64,000 nt of DNA from a virus: the IMG/VR virus record IMGVR_UViG_3300020054_000008, positions 1 to 64,000 of that record. One strand, given 5' to 3'. A program made the translations under genes and the position numbers. The notes under the pieces were generated by a model. It ran no database searches, was not told where the DNA came from, and saw only the letters and a list, made by a program, of their open reading frames with translations. How positions within the stretch are numbered: position 1 is the stretch's first letter; every line of letters starts with the position of its first letter. Positions 7,330-14,862 of this stretch are shown here, in pieces.

Positions 7330-7536
7330 CTACTTATTAAATTCTACGCCGCCGGCGGTGGCTAGAATTTCCTCTAAATTTCGAATGGCTGTTGACAAGC
7401 AACGAGCTACATCGGCCTGCTTCACCATCGCGGTGTGAGGGCTAGTCGCGCCGTCGAGCATCCGGATGTGATCGTTGATTAAATTTGCCCTTAAGTTTAG
7501 AAGAGCTTGTACGTCTTCTGATTGCATTCTTGCCAT
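7330..7536 (-). CDS. Unknown helical protein, 68 aa
   Basis: Predicted to be two or three helices (LLNLRANLINDHIRML; LSTAIRNLEEILA). An AGGAGGG site precedes the ATG. No function recognised. Confidence 0.65.
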   Translation of the reverse strand: MARMQSEDVQALLNLRANLINDHIRMLDGATSPHTAMVKQADVARCLSTAIRNLEEILATAGGVEFNK

Positions 7537-7598
7537 TTGAGGATCCCTCCTGATGTTGTATCCCTTACCCTCATATCATATTAAGGAAAAGCGTAACG

Positions 7599-8495
7599 TT
7601 AAGGCTTCAGAGCTATAACCTTTATGCCCTTCGACCTGACTTTCTCTTCAATCATTTCCGCCTCTCTACGAGTAAGTGGAACAGTTGATCGAAAGTCTGA
7701 TATCACCACTAGAGTCTCTCCTGCCTTCATCTTATCCAATACCTTCCAGTAAGAGTACCATATTTCTGTTGCGCCTGACGGAGACACCTTGTCAAGTGAT
7801 TGTCCAGAATAGCAGTCTTCAGACTTCGAAAGGTATATCCTCGAACCGGGTTTAAAAGAAACAGCGACTATATCAGACCATTTTCTCCAGCTACCCCACA
7901 TCGAACCAGAGGCATCTATTAAGTAGACATCTGCTTGTACCTTTTCAATCATGGTTGTTAACCGGCTTGTTCGGTGAACTATCACATCGACCCTTCGGGA
8001 AGAAGGATCATGACCGTAACTAGCTTCCGCCCTAAAAATGATAGAACTAGCCTTCGGGTATCCCATGCCCGTTAGCGTTTGCCGTACTTCAGAGACTCTG
8101 TTTCTTACCAGCTTCTCATTATAATCGTGGGTACCGCAACTATCTGTGTATCCGATGAGTGTGATAGACGTACTAAAAGAATGCTTCTTGATCCAGTTCT
8201 CCAGACTTCTTTTCTGACTCTCTTTCGGGACATAACCTGCCTCTGAAAAATAGAGAGAATGTCTGCGGTCTGTGCCTGTGCCAAAGGTCGATTGCGAAGA
8301 GGATACCGGGCGAGAAACAGAGCACAAGCATTCATGGAGCTGGCATCTATCCTTCGCTGTACCAGCTGCTAACTGAAACCTTTCATCCCAGTCTGGTAGC
8401 TCATGCTTGTAGAGTATATACTCAGACGCCTTTTCATCAGCAGCGGTGCTACTGGATAGTAGAAATAGCGTAAGCAGGCCGGCAGCAAATTTCAC
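7599..8495 (-). CDS. Exported OmpA-like + von Willebrand A fusion
   Basis: 298 aa. Residues 1-18 are a Sec signal peptide ending SSSTAA. Residues about 80-170 are OmpA-like: a strand pair, GYTDSCG (the G-x-T-D-x-x-G turn of peptidoglycan-binding domains), then NRVSEVRQTL and SSRRVDVIV. Residues about 185-298 form a VWA domain with the metal site DASGSM and a later SDFRST. It should act in the periplasm, anchoring to peptidoglycan and binding a partner through the VWA domain (family knowledge plus inference). Coupled by ATGA to an upstream membrane protein. The domain pair is unusual for a phage. Confidence 0.8.
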   Translation of the reverse strand: MKFAAGLLTLFLLSSSTAADEKASEYILYKHELPDWDERFQLAAGTAKDRCQLHECLCSVSRPVSSSQSTFGTGTDRRHSLYFSEAGYVPKESQKRSLENWIKKHSFSTSITLIGYTDSCGTHDYNEKLVRNRVSEVRQTLTGMGYPKASSIIFRAEASYGHDPSSRRVDVIVHRTSRLTTMIEKVQADVYLIDASGSMWGSWRKWSDIVAVSFKPGSRIYLSKSEDCYSGQSLDKVSPSGATEIWYSYWKVLDKMKAGETLVVISDFRSTVPLTRREAEMIEEKVRSKGIKVIALKP

Positions 8496-8833
8496 TCTGC
8501 TTCCTGTGAGCTTCCCACGGCAAAACAGTCGGCAGATACCTCGACAAAGTCGCCACTGAAGTCTAGATTTTCACTAGTTATAACGCAAGTAGATCCCGGT
8601 ACAATGACATTCGCAGACTGGAGGCTTTTGTGAGGTATCTTGTGATCGCCATGAGCTCGCGCTGTTTCCAAAACCCTGATCATCGTTTTGTCTGTCGAAG
8701 GCGTAGCCAAGTATTCACCAGACGTTTGTCGATCACCGGTTGAGCTTAGATAACTATAGGCTGAGGCGGCGTATAAAAGTACTATTCCACCAATCAGCCC
8801 GACCTTATACATATCATTTCTAATATCTAACAT
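8492..8833 (-). CDS. Membrane-anchored protein, 113 aa
   Basis: One N-terminal membrane segment (YKVGLIGGIVLLYAASAYSY) then an extracytoplasmic part with two Cys (VPGSTCVIT and SADCFAV) that could form a disulfide. ATGA overlap with the OmpA-VWA gene suggests the two act together at the envelope. Family unknown. Confidence 0.65.
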   Translation of the reverse strand: MLDIRNDMYKVGLIGGIVLLYAASAYSYLSSTGDRQTSGEYLATPSTDKTMIRVLETARAHGDHKIPHKSLQSANVIVPGSTCVITSENLDFSGDFVEVSADCFAVGSSQEAE

Positions 8834-8876
8834 GGGACATTAACTCCAAAAAGTGTGATAAATAAGTCGCAGTTAA

Positions 8877-9110
8877 TTATGGCACGCGGGTGGAAACGAC
8901 ACCAAGAATTTGATCTACTTCGGCATCTTCTGAGGAGTCTAGTTTTGCACGCATCTTTGCAATCCGGAGGGCAATCTTGAAAGCCTTTACGTCAAGCTTG
9001 TCCTTGTAATCTGCGTACAGCTCCTTCTCTGCCTCTGCTAGCTCACGCTTTTCAGACTCGAAAGCAAGTACTTTCTCTACGAACTCTGTAACAATTTCCT
9101 GATTAGCCAT
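8877..9110 (-). CDS. GapR/DUF2312-like DNA-binding protein
   Basis: 77 aa. A long helix with E-x-E-K-R-E-L-A-E-A-E-K-E-L-Y-A-D followed by DVKAFKIALRIAKM resembles the GapR family (DUF2312), in which E-E-K..I-x-E-V-Y-A-E-A-K is followed by a basic pairing helix that clamps overtwisted DNA. GapR proteins mark chromatin ahead of replication; here it may organise phage DNA (inference). Overlaps the next gene's end. Confidence 0.65.
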   Translation of the reverse strand: MANQEIVTEFVEKVLAFESEKRELAEAEKELYADYKDKLDVKAFKIALRIAKMRAKLDSSEDAEVDQILGVVSTRVP

Positions 9111-9318
9111 TTTTTAAGCTCCTTTTCTCTTTTTTATAAGACTTGATAATAGAGGGACTATTGGCGTTCACCCTCTTGATTCTTCCGTTAACTAAAACAA
9201 AGCATTCTAAACAATCAGCACCTGTATTCTCAGGCGCCAAAACATCTACGATCACCATTTTGTTGCCATATCTATCTTCTAGAATATCTCCAGTATTTAG
9301 AGAATGTTCGCTATTCAT
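9103..9318 (-). CDS. SH3/KOW-like small protein, 71 aa
   Basis: L-N-T-G-D-I-L-E-D-R-Y-G-N-K-M-V-I-V-D-V is a small-barrel start; the C-terminus is Lys-rich. Coupled to both neighbours by overlaps. Function unknown. Confidence 0.65.
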   Translation of the reverse strand: MNSEHSLNTGDILEDRYGNKMVIVDVLAPENTGADCLECFVLVNGRIKRVNANSPSIIKSYKKEKRSLKNG

Positions 9319-9574
9319 CTTCTCTTTTGTCCCCTGATGTACTCACCGTGTAGAACGGACAGGAAGAGCTCATGTACACACCCGGGTCGAAAGAATATCC
9401 GAAACCTAAGTGCGTAAGATCAGTCATATCTCGTGACATCGCCAGAGGTACAACATGAATCCCGCCTATCTCGCCAATGAGAGAACGTAGTTCAGCCTTC
9501 AGCTTTTCTATCTCTTCTTCCTCCTCTGTCTTCTTGAGCCGTTTGTACTCAAGAAGGTCCACAACTTCTCCCAT
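9311..9574 (-). CDS. Coiled-coil small protein, 87 aa
   Basis: Start at 9574 (MGEVVDLLEYKRLKK) with AAAGGAG upstream. Residues 8-35 form an acidic coiled coil, then a hydrophobic tail with PVYMSSSCPF-like residues. A longer frame would swallow the spacer with TATAAT (about 9606). Function unknown. Confidence 0.6.
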   Translation of the reverse strand: MGEVVDLLEYKRLKKTEEEEEIEKLKAELRSLIGEIGGIHVVPLAMSRDMTDLTHLGFGYSFDPGVYMSSSCPFYTVSTSGDKREDE

Positions 9575-9633
9575 GGCTAAAACTCCTTTAACTCCACTAT
9601 TGATATTATACGAACAAAAATGTAAAGTACAAA

Positions 9634-10389
9634 TTAATTGAAAGAAGAAGACCATGATAATAATTCAGGACTTATTTTCTTCAGATCCAACCTCACTTCA
9701 TAGATTATAGATCCGAAACCTGCAATTTTCAAAGGTAGGCCAGATGACTTCACTCTTAGCTTTGTGTGTGAACTTGTTCTCGCGGGAATCTTTAGACTAA
9801 TTGTTCCTGACAACGTCGGGACCTTTAACTCGCCACCCTTCAGCGCAATGTCAATAGGGACACTCACTTGTGTATGCAGGTCATCACCCTTAAGCTCAAA
9901 CAGCTTATTCTTTAGTACTCCCGCAGTTATATGTAATTCCTGACCACCACCTAACTCGACGTTGAAGATTTCTCCTGGACGAACGCCACGAGGGACTCGA
10001 AAGTCGATCCTCTGACCATCCAAGTGGAAGCTTTTCATGGGCCTGCTGTTCAGCTCTTCCAGAGAGAAGTCTATTTTCACCTTTATAATGTAAGGTCGCG
10101 TCTTTTGATATCTTGTCCCGAACATCTCATCCCATGATCCCCACTGGCTTCCGCGGAAGAACTCTTCAAAGTCTCGGCTTCGCGGGTTTCCAGACTTCAA
10201 CTCGTAGTCTTTCCTAGCTTGCGGATCACCTATCATGGAATAAGCTTCAGAGACTTTCTTAAATTGTTCTGATGCTTCGGGGGCTGTATTTCTGTCAGGA
10301 TGGTACTTAAGGGCTAACTTTCGATATGACTTCTTTATCTCATCTTGTGATGCAGACTTTTGCACTCCTAAGACAGCGTACGGGTCCAT
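9634..10389 (-). CDS. DnaJ-like (J-domain) co-chaperone
   Basis: 251 aa. Residues 1-65 are a J domain with YHPDRN (HPD catalytic tripeptide) and the helix pattern DPYAVLGV...[13 protein letters not shown]. Residues about 110-250 resemble the DnaJ C-terminal beta-sandwich ([11 protein letters not shown], then [11 protein letters not shown]-like strands). The zinc-finger and Gly/Phe regions are missing, giving a CbpA-like short form. J-proteins stimulate ATP hydrolysis by DnaK-type Hsp70; the phage protein probably redirects the host DnaK to phage assembly or replication (inference). Confidence 0.85.
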   Translation of the reverse strand: MDPYAVLGVQKSASQDEIKKSYRKLALKYHPDRNTAPEASEQFKKVSEAYSMIGDPQARKDYELKSGNPRSRDFEEFFRGSQWGSWDEMFGTRYQKTRPYIIKVKIDFSLEELNSRPMKSFHLDGQRIDFRVPRGVRPGEIFNVELGGGQELHITAGVLKNKLFELKGDDLHTQVSVPIDIALKGGELKVPTLSGTISLKIPARTSSHTKLRVKSSGLPLKIAGFGSIIYEVRLDLKKISPELLSWSSSFN

Positions 10390-10393
10390 CTTA

Positions 10394-10657
10394 TCAGACC
10401 TCCTGATTAAGCCTTAGAAGTCTGGACAGAAGATTCTTGACTCGCAAGCTCCTCGCATCAGTCTTATTTTTAAGAAACTCCTCTAAAGACCTACACTTCT
10501 CATGTATGATTAGTCCTGTCGAGGTCATAAATCTGTAAGAATTTGGAATATCAGGTGATGTTATTATCAGCTCGTCGATGATCTGAATCAGACGAGATGG
10601 GTCATAGTACTCTCTCTGATGGTGTCTCATCAGGCTTGGTGATGGTGTGACCTTCAA
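10394..10657 (-). CDS. Unknown protein, 87 aa
   Basis: Helical, basic protein with no recognised motif, just upstream of the J-domain gene and coupled to a membrane-protein gene (ATGA). Function unknown. Confidence 0.6.
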   Translation of the reverse strand: MKVTPSPSLMRHHQREYYDPSRLIQIIDELIITSPDIPNSYRFMTSTGLIIHEKCRSLEEFLKNKTDARSLRVKNLLSRLLRLNQEV

Positions 10658-10890
10658 TCAAGTCTCCAGAATATATCGTGAACCTTAATATAAACTGACT
10701 CACACAACTTTAGCAGGGCCGCGGCAGGCTTACAGTAAGCCACAGCTAGACCAGACGTAAACCACAAAAAGCCAGCAGATATGCCCATTCCAGATAAAAA
10801 GTCGATCACCACACAAAGCAGTAAAAAAGAGCCCCAGAGAATTGTTGCGATAATTGCAAAAGAAACTGCGCTTATTAGGAAATCTCTCAT
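10654..10890 (-). CDS. Small membrane protein, 78 aa
   Basis: Two hydrophobic segments (residues 5-32 and 36-62) separated by a short loop; short charged C-terminus. Size and topology would allow a holin, but no lysis genes adjoin it, so this stays open. Confidence 0.6.
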   Translation of the reverse strand: MRDFLISAVSFAIIATILWGSFLLLCVVIDFLSGMGISAGFLWFTSGLAVAYCKPAAALLKLCESVYIKVHDIFWRLD

Positions 10891-11120
10891 TACACATACT
10901 CCTCGAGCTTGCTAATTGCAAATTTCTCAGCTGTCACGGTTGTGTTAGTTCTAGAGTCTAGTATTTTGTAAATCTCAAACTCCGTCTTACCCCCGTGGAC
11001 ATTCAGCCAAGAATATCTATCTATGTCAGTTATCAAGCCGATAGACCTTTCCTTGACTATCATGTCGTCGTAGTATTGAGTCACATACACAACTTCGCCA
11101 ATTTTGTAGGATTCACTCAC
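10890..11120 (-). CDS. SH3/KOW-like small protein, 76 aa
   Basis: K-I-G-E-V-V-Y-V-T-Q then S-I-G-L-I-T-D-I-D: small-barrel signature. Overlapping start-stop arrangement with both neighbours. Function unknown. Confidence 0.65.
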   Translation of the reverse strand: MSESYKIGEVVYVTQYYDDMIVKERSIGLITDIDRYSWLNVHGGKTEFEIYKILDSRTNTTVTAEKFAISKLEEYV

Positions 11121-11335
11121 TGCTCCTCCGGCTTGATGTCTTGCAAGCTCAGCGACCTTGAAGAACCATCAGGTAACGTCACGACGTAATAATAAGCTTG
11201 GTAGCTAGCGATGGGGCGATGTTCGTAGTATACCGTGTGGGGTATAAGACGATCTACTGTCACTTGAGAACCCTGATACAAGAAAGTATCACCTGGCTCA
11301 AACATCTTCTCTTCATTTGGGATTCTGCCATACAT
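11117..11335 (-). CDS. SH3/KOW-like small protein, 72 aa
   Basis: F-E-P-G-D-T-F-L-Y-Q-G then Y-Y-Y-V-V-T-L-P-D-G: small-barrel signature, Tyr-rich. First gene after the promoter at 11342-11369. Function unknown. Confidence 0.65.
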   Translation of the reverse strand: MYGRIPNEEKMFEPGDTFLYQGSQVTVDRLIPHTVYYEHRPIASYQAYYYVVTLPDGSSRSLSLQDIKPEEQ

Positions 11336-11341
11336 ACAGAG

Positions 11342-11369
11342 ATTATAGCAGACGAAGAAATAGTTTACA
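11342..11369 (-). promoter_or_regulatory. Phage promoter, TGTAAA-N16-TATAAT
   Basis: Minus strand AAGTGTAAA-16-TATAAT at the end of the 515-aa gene; drives the run of small genes at 9.1-11.3 kb. Confidence 0.8.
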
Positions 11370-12912
11370 CTTTCATTCTGTCAATAACTGGCTTATACGA
11401 GAAACTAAGCTCTCTGTACAGCTTGACTAAAACGTCTTTGCAAATCCGGACCACCACTTCTCGGTTCGCAGATGAGCCCATGCTCTTCTCAACTTCTTTC
11501 TGGATCTCGTCTACAACAGACTTTGAGCTAAGGGATTTCTTGAGCTCTGAATCGAAAGCTTTCTTAAAAGCCTTATCGATCTCTTTACGGTTGGTGGCAC
11601 CTTCGATCTCTTTCTTTATCATCCGCTTGATTTCAGACTTATCAGAGCCCGTTAACTCTTCATTGATTAGTGTGGCCTCACTAATGTACTCACGTATTAA
11701 TGACTCATTCATAATTTCTCTGGCTGCTGACAATAGCTTGTCAAGCTGTGTCGTAGACATTCCTCTTGCTAGCGTCCCAAGCCTCTTAACAACGTCATTT
11801 CTTTCTCCGTCAGAAGCAAATTCTTTATCTGCCTTTGGCAAATCAAAGAGAGACAATTGGTTATCATCAACGTCACCTAATTTACCCATCGTCTCCTTAA
11901 AGAAATATGACGGTTCATAAACAGCGAGAGATGCTATCGGTGTTCCTTCAGAGTAGCTGCCTAAAAATTGTTCAGCCTTACCTGTAAGCCTTCCATCTGA
12001 GGTCGATAGTCCGGCTGAAGAGAGTGCACGAATGATAAGCTTTGTTGTAACTGTCTCGTCTTTAGACATTTTTTTGCCAGTAGCAGTTCCCACTAAAGAA
12101 TCGTACGAGCTTAAAATGATTTCAACATTTTCAGGGGCAACATTTTTCTGGATGATGCTCCTTATTTTTTGACTAAGATCGTCAGACGATATTGGTGCTG
12201 TCACGTTTCCCCACCCAATAACACGAGAGTTTTCTTCCTCAGAGTAAATACAGCCAATATTTCCCAGCTTTGTTCCTGGCGGATTTTCTTTTATTGCAGA
12301 AAAAAGTGCTGACAACTTTATATTGGAGCTTTGAGTTGCTTGCTTGTAGTTAGTCGGCTTCGTTGGAGTCTTAAAACTCGTCTTCACAGAATATAGCACA
12401 CCTTCTTTTCTCACGTCCCAAAAAGTCGCGACAGAGCCGTCGCTACCACCCTCGGAAGCAGCAGCAGCCTTCTTACCTTGAGCTGGAGCGTCAAAGCCCC
12501 AAGCGGTTAATAGCTGTTCGCCAATAGACTCCCAAGCGTCCCGCTTATCGATAGAAGTATAGATAGCGTTGTTAAGGTCAACTAGATCCTCAAGTCCTTC
12601 AGAGTCGCCTGCTTCCAACATATCCTTAGCTACAGACATAAGATCCATATCTTGCTTGATTGGACCAACCTCTGCTGAAGATCCCCCAAGCCTCATCACC
12701 TCTTCTCTTACTAAAGCTCTAATTTCTTCGAGCATGTCAGATTCAGACGTGTCAGCTTCAGCTTCTATCGCAGCGATCTGACCTTGCATGTTCTTCTTAC
12801 TGGTATGACAGGCACGGTGCTTTTTCCCTTTCTTGTCAGTATAAGAAAGGACATAGTTTCCTTTGTCACCGTCTGACTGTGTGCACTTTTGCTTTCTTTT
12901 ATTATAAGGCAT
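11365..12912 (-). CDS. Large virion-associated candidate with internal leader-like segment, 515 aa
   Basis: Residues 1-45 are a basic Cys/His-containing head (KHRACHTSKKN). Residues 60-310 are acidic and contain a strand-rich part with YSVKTSF that could be a PD-(D/E)XK-type core, though the upstream acidic residues are not clear. About residue 405 the sequence SLIREYISEA repeats the leader-B pattern found at the N-terminus of many proteins here, with a candidate I-S-E cleavage step. The last 100 residues are a helical domain with a basic end (YKPVIDRMKV). I infer a capsid-processed structural or internal protein. Confidence 0.6.
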   Translation of the reverse strand: MPYNKRKQKCTQSDGDKGNYVLSYTDKKGKKHRACHTSKKNMQGQIAAIEAEADTSESDMLEEIRALVREEVMRLGGSSAEVGPIKQDMDLMSVAKDMLEAGDSEGLEDLVDLNNAIYTSIDKRDAWESIGEQLLTAWGFDAPAQGKKAAAASEGGSDGSVATFWDVRKEGVLYSVKTSFKTPTKPTNYKQATQSSNIKLSALFSAIKENPPGTKLGNIGCIYSEEENSRVIGWGNVTAPISSDDLSQKIRSIIQKNVAPENVEIILSSYDSLVGTATGKKMSKDETVTTKLIIRALSSAGLSTSDGRLTGKAEQFLGSYSEGTPIASLAVYEPSYFFKETMGKLGDVDDNQLSLFDLPKADKEFASDGERNDVVKRLGTLARGMSTTQLDKLLSAAREIMNESLIREYISEATLINEELTGSDKSEIKRMIKKEIEGATNRKEIDKAFKKAFDSELKKSLSSKSVVDEIQKEVEKSMGSSANREVVVRICKDVLVKLYRELSFSYKPVIDRMKV

Positions 12913-12919
12913 AGCTTTC

Positions 12920-13207
12920 TTACTCTTCTTTTTTTCCTAAAATCTCGCTTAATAGCTTGAACTTAACAGTTGCTCTTTTCGAAGCAGGCGTCGAAAATGT
13001 AGCGGCAGTGCGCTTAATCTCAATATCAGAAGAACAATCACGAAGTTGAGCTTTCATTTCTTTCCGCCACAGCTTACGAAACCTCCGCTTAAGACGATGA
13101 GCCTCTTCTGGATCACATGTCTCAAGCAGCTTGGCAACCTCATCACCGGAGAAGGCAGGTAAAATACCCGCTTGTAGTGCCTTTAAGCTCAATTCAAGAT
13201 CAACCAT
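12920..13207 (-). CDS. Unknown basic helical protein, 95 aa
   Basis: Residues 30-60 are strongly basic (RLKRRFRKLWRKEMK), suggesting nucleic-acid or membrane contact. Directly upstream of the 515-aa gene. Function unknown. Confidence 0.65.
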   Translation of the reverse strand: MVDLELSLKALQAGILPAFSGDEVAKLLETCDPEEAHRLKRRFRKLWRKEMKAQLRDCSSDIEIKRTAATFSTPASKRATVKFKLLSEILGKKEE

Positions 13208-13274
13208 TCTTGCCTCTGTCAGTTCTTTGGTTACTGTTCATATGAATCTCACCTTGGATTATATTCGTTAGACA

Positions 13275-13727
13275 CTAAGTTGTAGCCACAAAAAGCGACA
13301 AATCAACATTAGCAGAATTAGCGCTAGCCTTTACAGCTGTGATATCGTTGAATGACCCGAAAGAAACACCCGCTGATGACCCTGATAGAGCAAGGTCTGT
13401 TATCATCATACTCGTCTTAGGAAGCAATTTCTGGACTGACTTCGAGCCCTGCGAACCAGACAGCAGGGTGATCGAAACATAATTAGTATCATCTAGATTG
13501 GTAAGCCTCGCGTACTTAAAGCTATTGGTAGCATAAGTACCAGCAGCAGCTGAAGAGCTAAGAAGCAGAATATCTACCTCATATGTAGGTACCGTTAGAA
13601 TTCTCTCATCGATTTGCTTAATATTAGCAAATGTGTGGTACGCCCTAGACCCCCTCTTGACTCCATTAAGCTCAATGTCTTCAAGTATCTGGACTTGTAG
13701 AGTAGCTGTACTGATTGTGCTCGCCAT
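13275..13727 (-). CDS. Probable virion protein, 150 aa
   Basis: Ser/Ala/Thr-rich, beta-strand-rich, almost free of Cys and Trp, with no charged clusters: composition typical of phage head-decoration or tail proteins. A TATAAT lies 20 bases downstream of its stop for the next gene. Function inferred from composition only. Confidence 0.55.
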   Translation of the reverse strand: MASTISTATLQVQILEDIELNGVKRGSRAYHTFANIKQIDERILTVPTYEVDILLLSSSAAAGTYATNSFKYARLTNLDDTNYVSITLLSGSQGSKSVQKLLPKTSMMITDLALSGSSAGVSFGSFNDITAVKASANSANVDLSLFVATT

Positions 13728-13790
13728 ATCTCAATCTTCTCCACGTTGGTGTTCAAATCTAAATATTGAGTTAACGAGGTTTATTATCCC

Positions 13791-14798
13791 CTAGTTGTCA
13801 ATATGCGTCGAACTCTCGCGAGCTCCAGCAGCAGACTGCTCAATAAACTCAGCCCTTGCCTGTAGCTCTCTCACAGAAAATGCTCCAGAATAAGATATAC
13901 CACTACGAATTCCCTTATCAATCTCAAACAGCACAGCTCTTGCAGAACCTCTTAGTGGTACAGTCCTACTTACACCTTCATTTGATGAATATCGACCTCT
14001 CCAAGCAACTTGAGCCTCCGGGCTTGCCATACCCCTGTACACTTTCGTGGGCCTCTCTCCAGGGTTAACAATAACCTGTCCAGGGGTCTCGGTGGTTCCA
14101 GCCAGCATTCTACCAACCATTACTGCATCAGCACCTGCAGCCAACGCTTTCACCATATCTCCAGTGTTCTTAATACCACCATCAGCGATAAGCAAAGCAT
14201 CCGACTCTGACAACGCGCAGTCCAGAACACTCTGTAATGTCGGTACACCGTGACCGGTCATAATCCTGGTACTACAGATGGAACCACCTCCGACACCAAC
14301 ACGGATAGAGTTGGCTCCAGCTTCCGCTAAATCATCAAAAGCCCGTAGGGTGGCAACGTTGCCTGCCATTATATGAGTATTTCTGTAAGTGCGACTAAGG
14401 TTTCGAATAGCATCAATTGCAGATCGGTGATGTCCATGAGCCACGTCCACACAAATCCCAACAGCTCCTGCATCGATAAGGGCTCCTGCTCTATCATAAT
14501 AATCTCCTGTTATACCTACTGCAGCGAATATTTCAGCCTGATCAGTTACCTCCTTGACAACTGCGACCTGCTCTTCGATACTGCAGTATCTATGCATAAC
14601 ACCGCGAGCTCCAGCTTCGAATAAAACTCTAGCCATCTCTGCATTCATGATGGTATCCATTGGAGCTGCAAATACCGGCAGCTTCATGGATTCGTCTGTC
14701 ATAATCTCAAGAGTGAGATCGATATCAGAACGTGAGTGAACGCCAGAATACTTCGGTACGAGTAAGACGTCGTCAAAAGATAGGGCTTTACGGAACAA
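13791..14798 (-). CDS. IMP dehydrogenase / GMP reductase family enzyme
   Basis: 335 aa from a TTG start at 14798 with AAAGGAG seven bases upstream; an ATG further out would overlap the next gene by 64 bases. The barrel contains FDDVLLVP at the N-terminus, GVGGGSICSTR with the catalytic Cys, LIADGGIKN, and VYRGMASPEAQ. No CBS domains, so it is a short form like GMP reductase or a CBS-less IMP dehydrogenase. Either would adjust the guanine nucleotide pool (IMP to XMP, or GMP to IMP). Which reaction cannot be settled by eye. Confidence 0.85.
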   Translation of the reverse strand: MFRKALSFDDVLLVPKYSGVHSRSDIDLTLEIMTDESMKLPVFAAPMDTIMNAEMARVLFEAGARGVMHRYCSIEEQVAVVKEVTDQAEIFAAVGITGDYYDRAGALIDAGAVGICVDVAHGHHRSAIDAIRNLSRTYRNTHIMAGNVATLRAFDDLAEAGANSIRVGVGGGSICSTRIMTGHGVPTLQSVLDCALSESDALLIADGGIKNTGDMVKALAAGADAVMVGRMLAGTTETPGQVIVNPGERPTKVYRGMASPEAQVAWRGRYSSNEGVSRTVPLRGSARAVLFEIDKGIRSGISYSGAFSVRELQARAEFIEQSAAGARESSTHIDN

Positions 14799-14862
14799 GT
14801 TTTTCTCCTTTTGCTTGCGGCTTAAGCCATAACAAGTATAAGAAAATAACCGTGCTTGTTCA

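Noticed and set aside
11198-11920. Plus-strand open frame (240 codons)
   Set aside because: Antisense to the small-barrel gene and the 515-aa gene, with no ribosome site.
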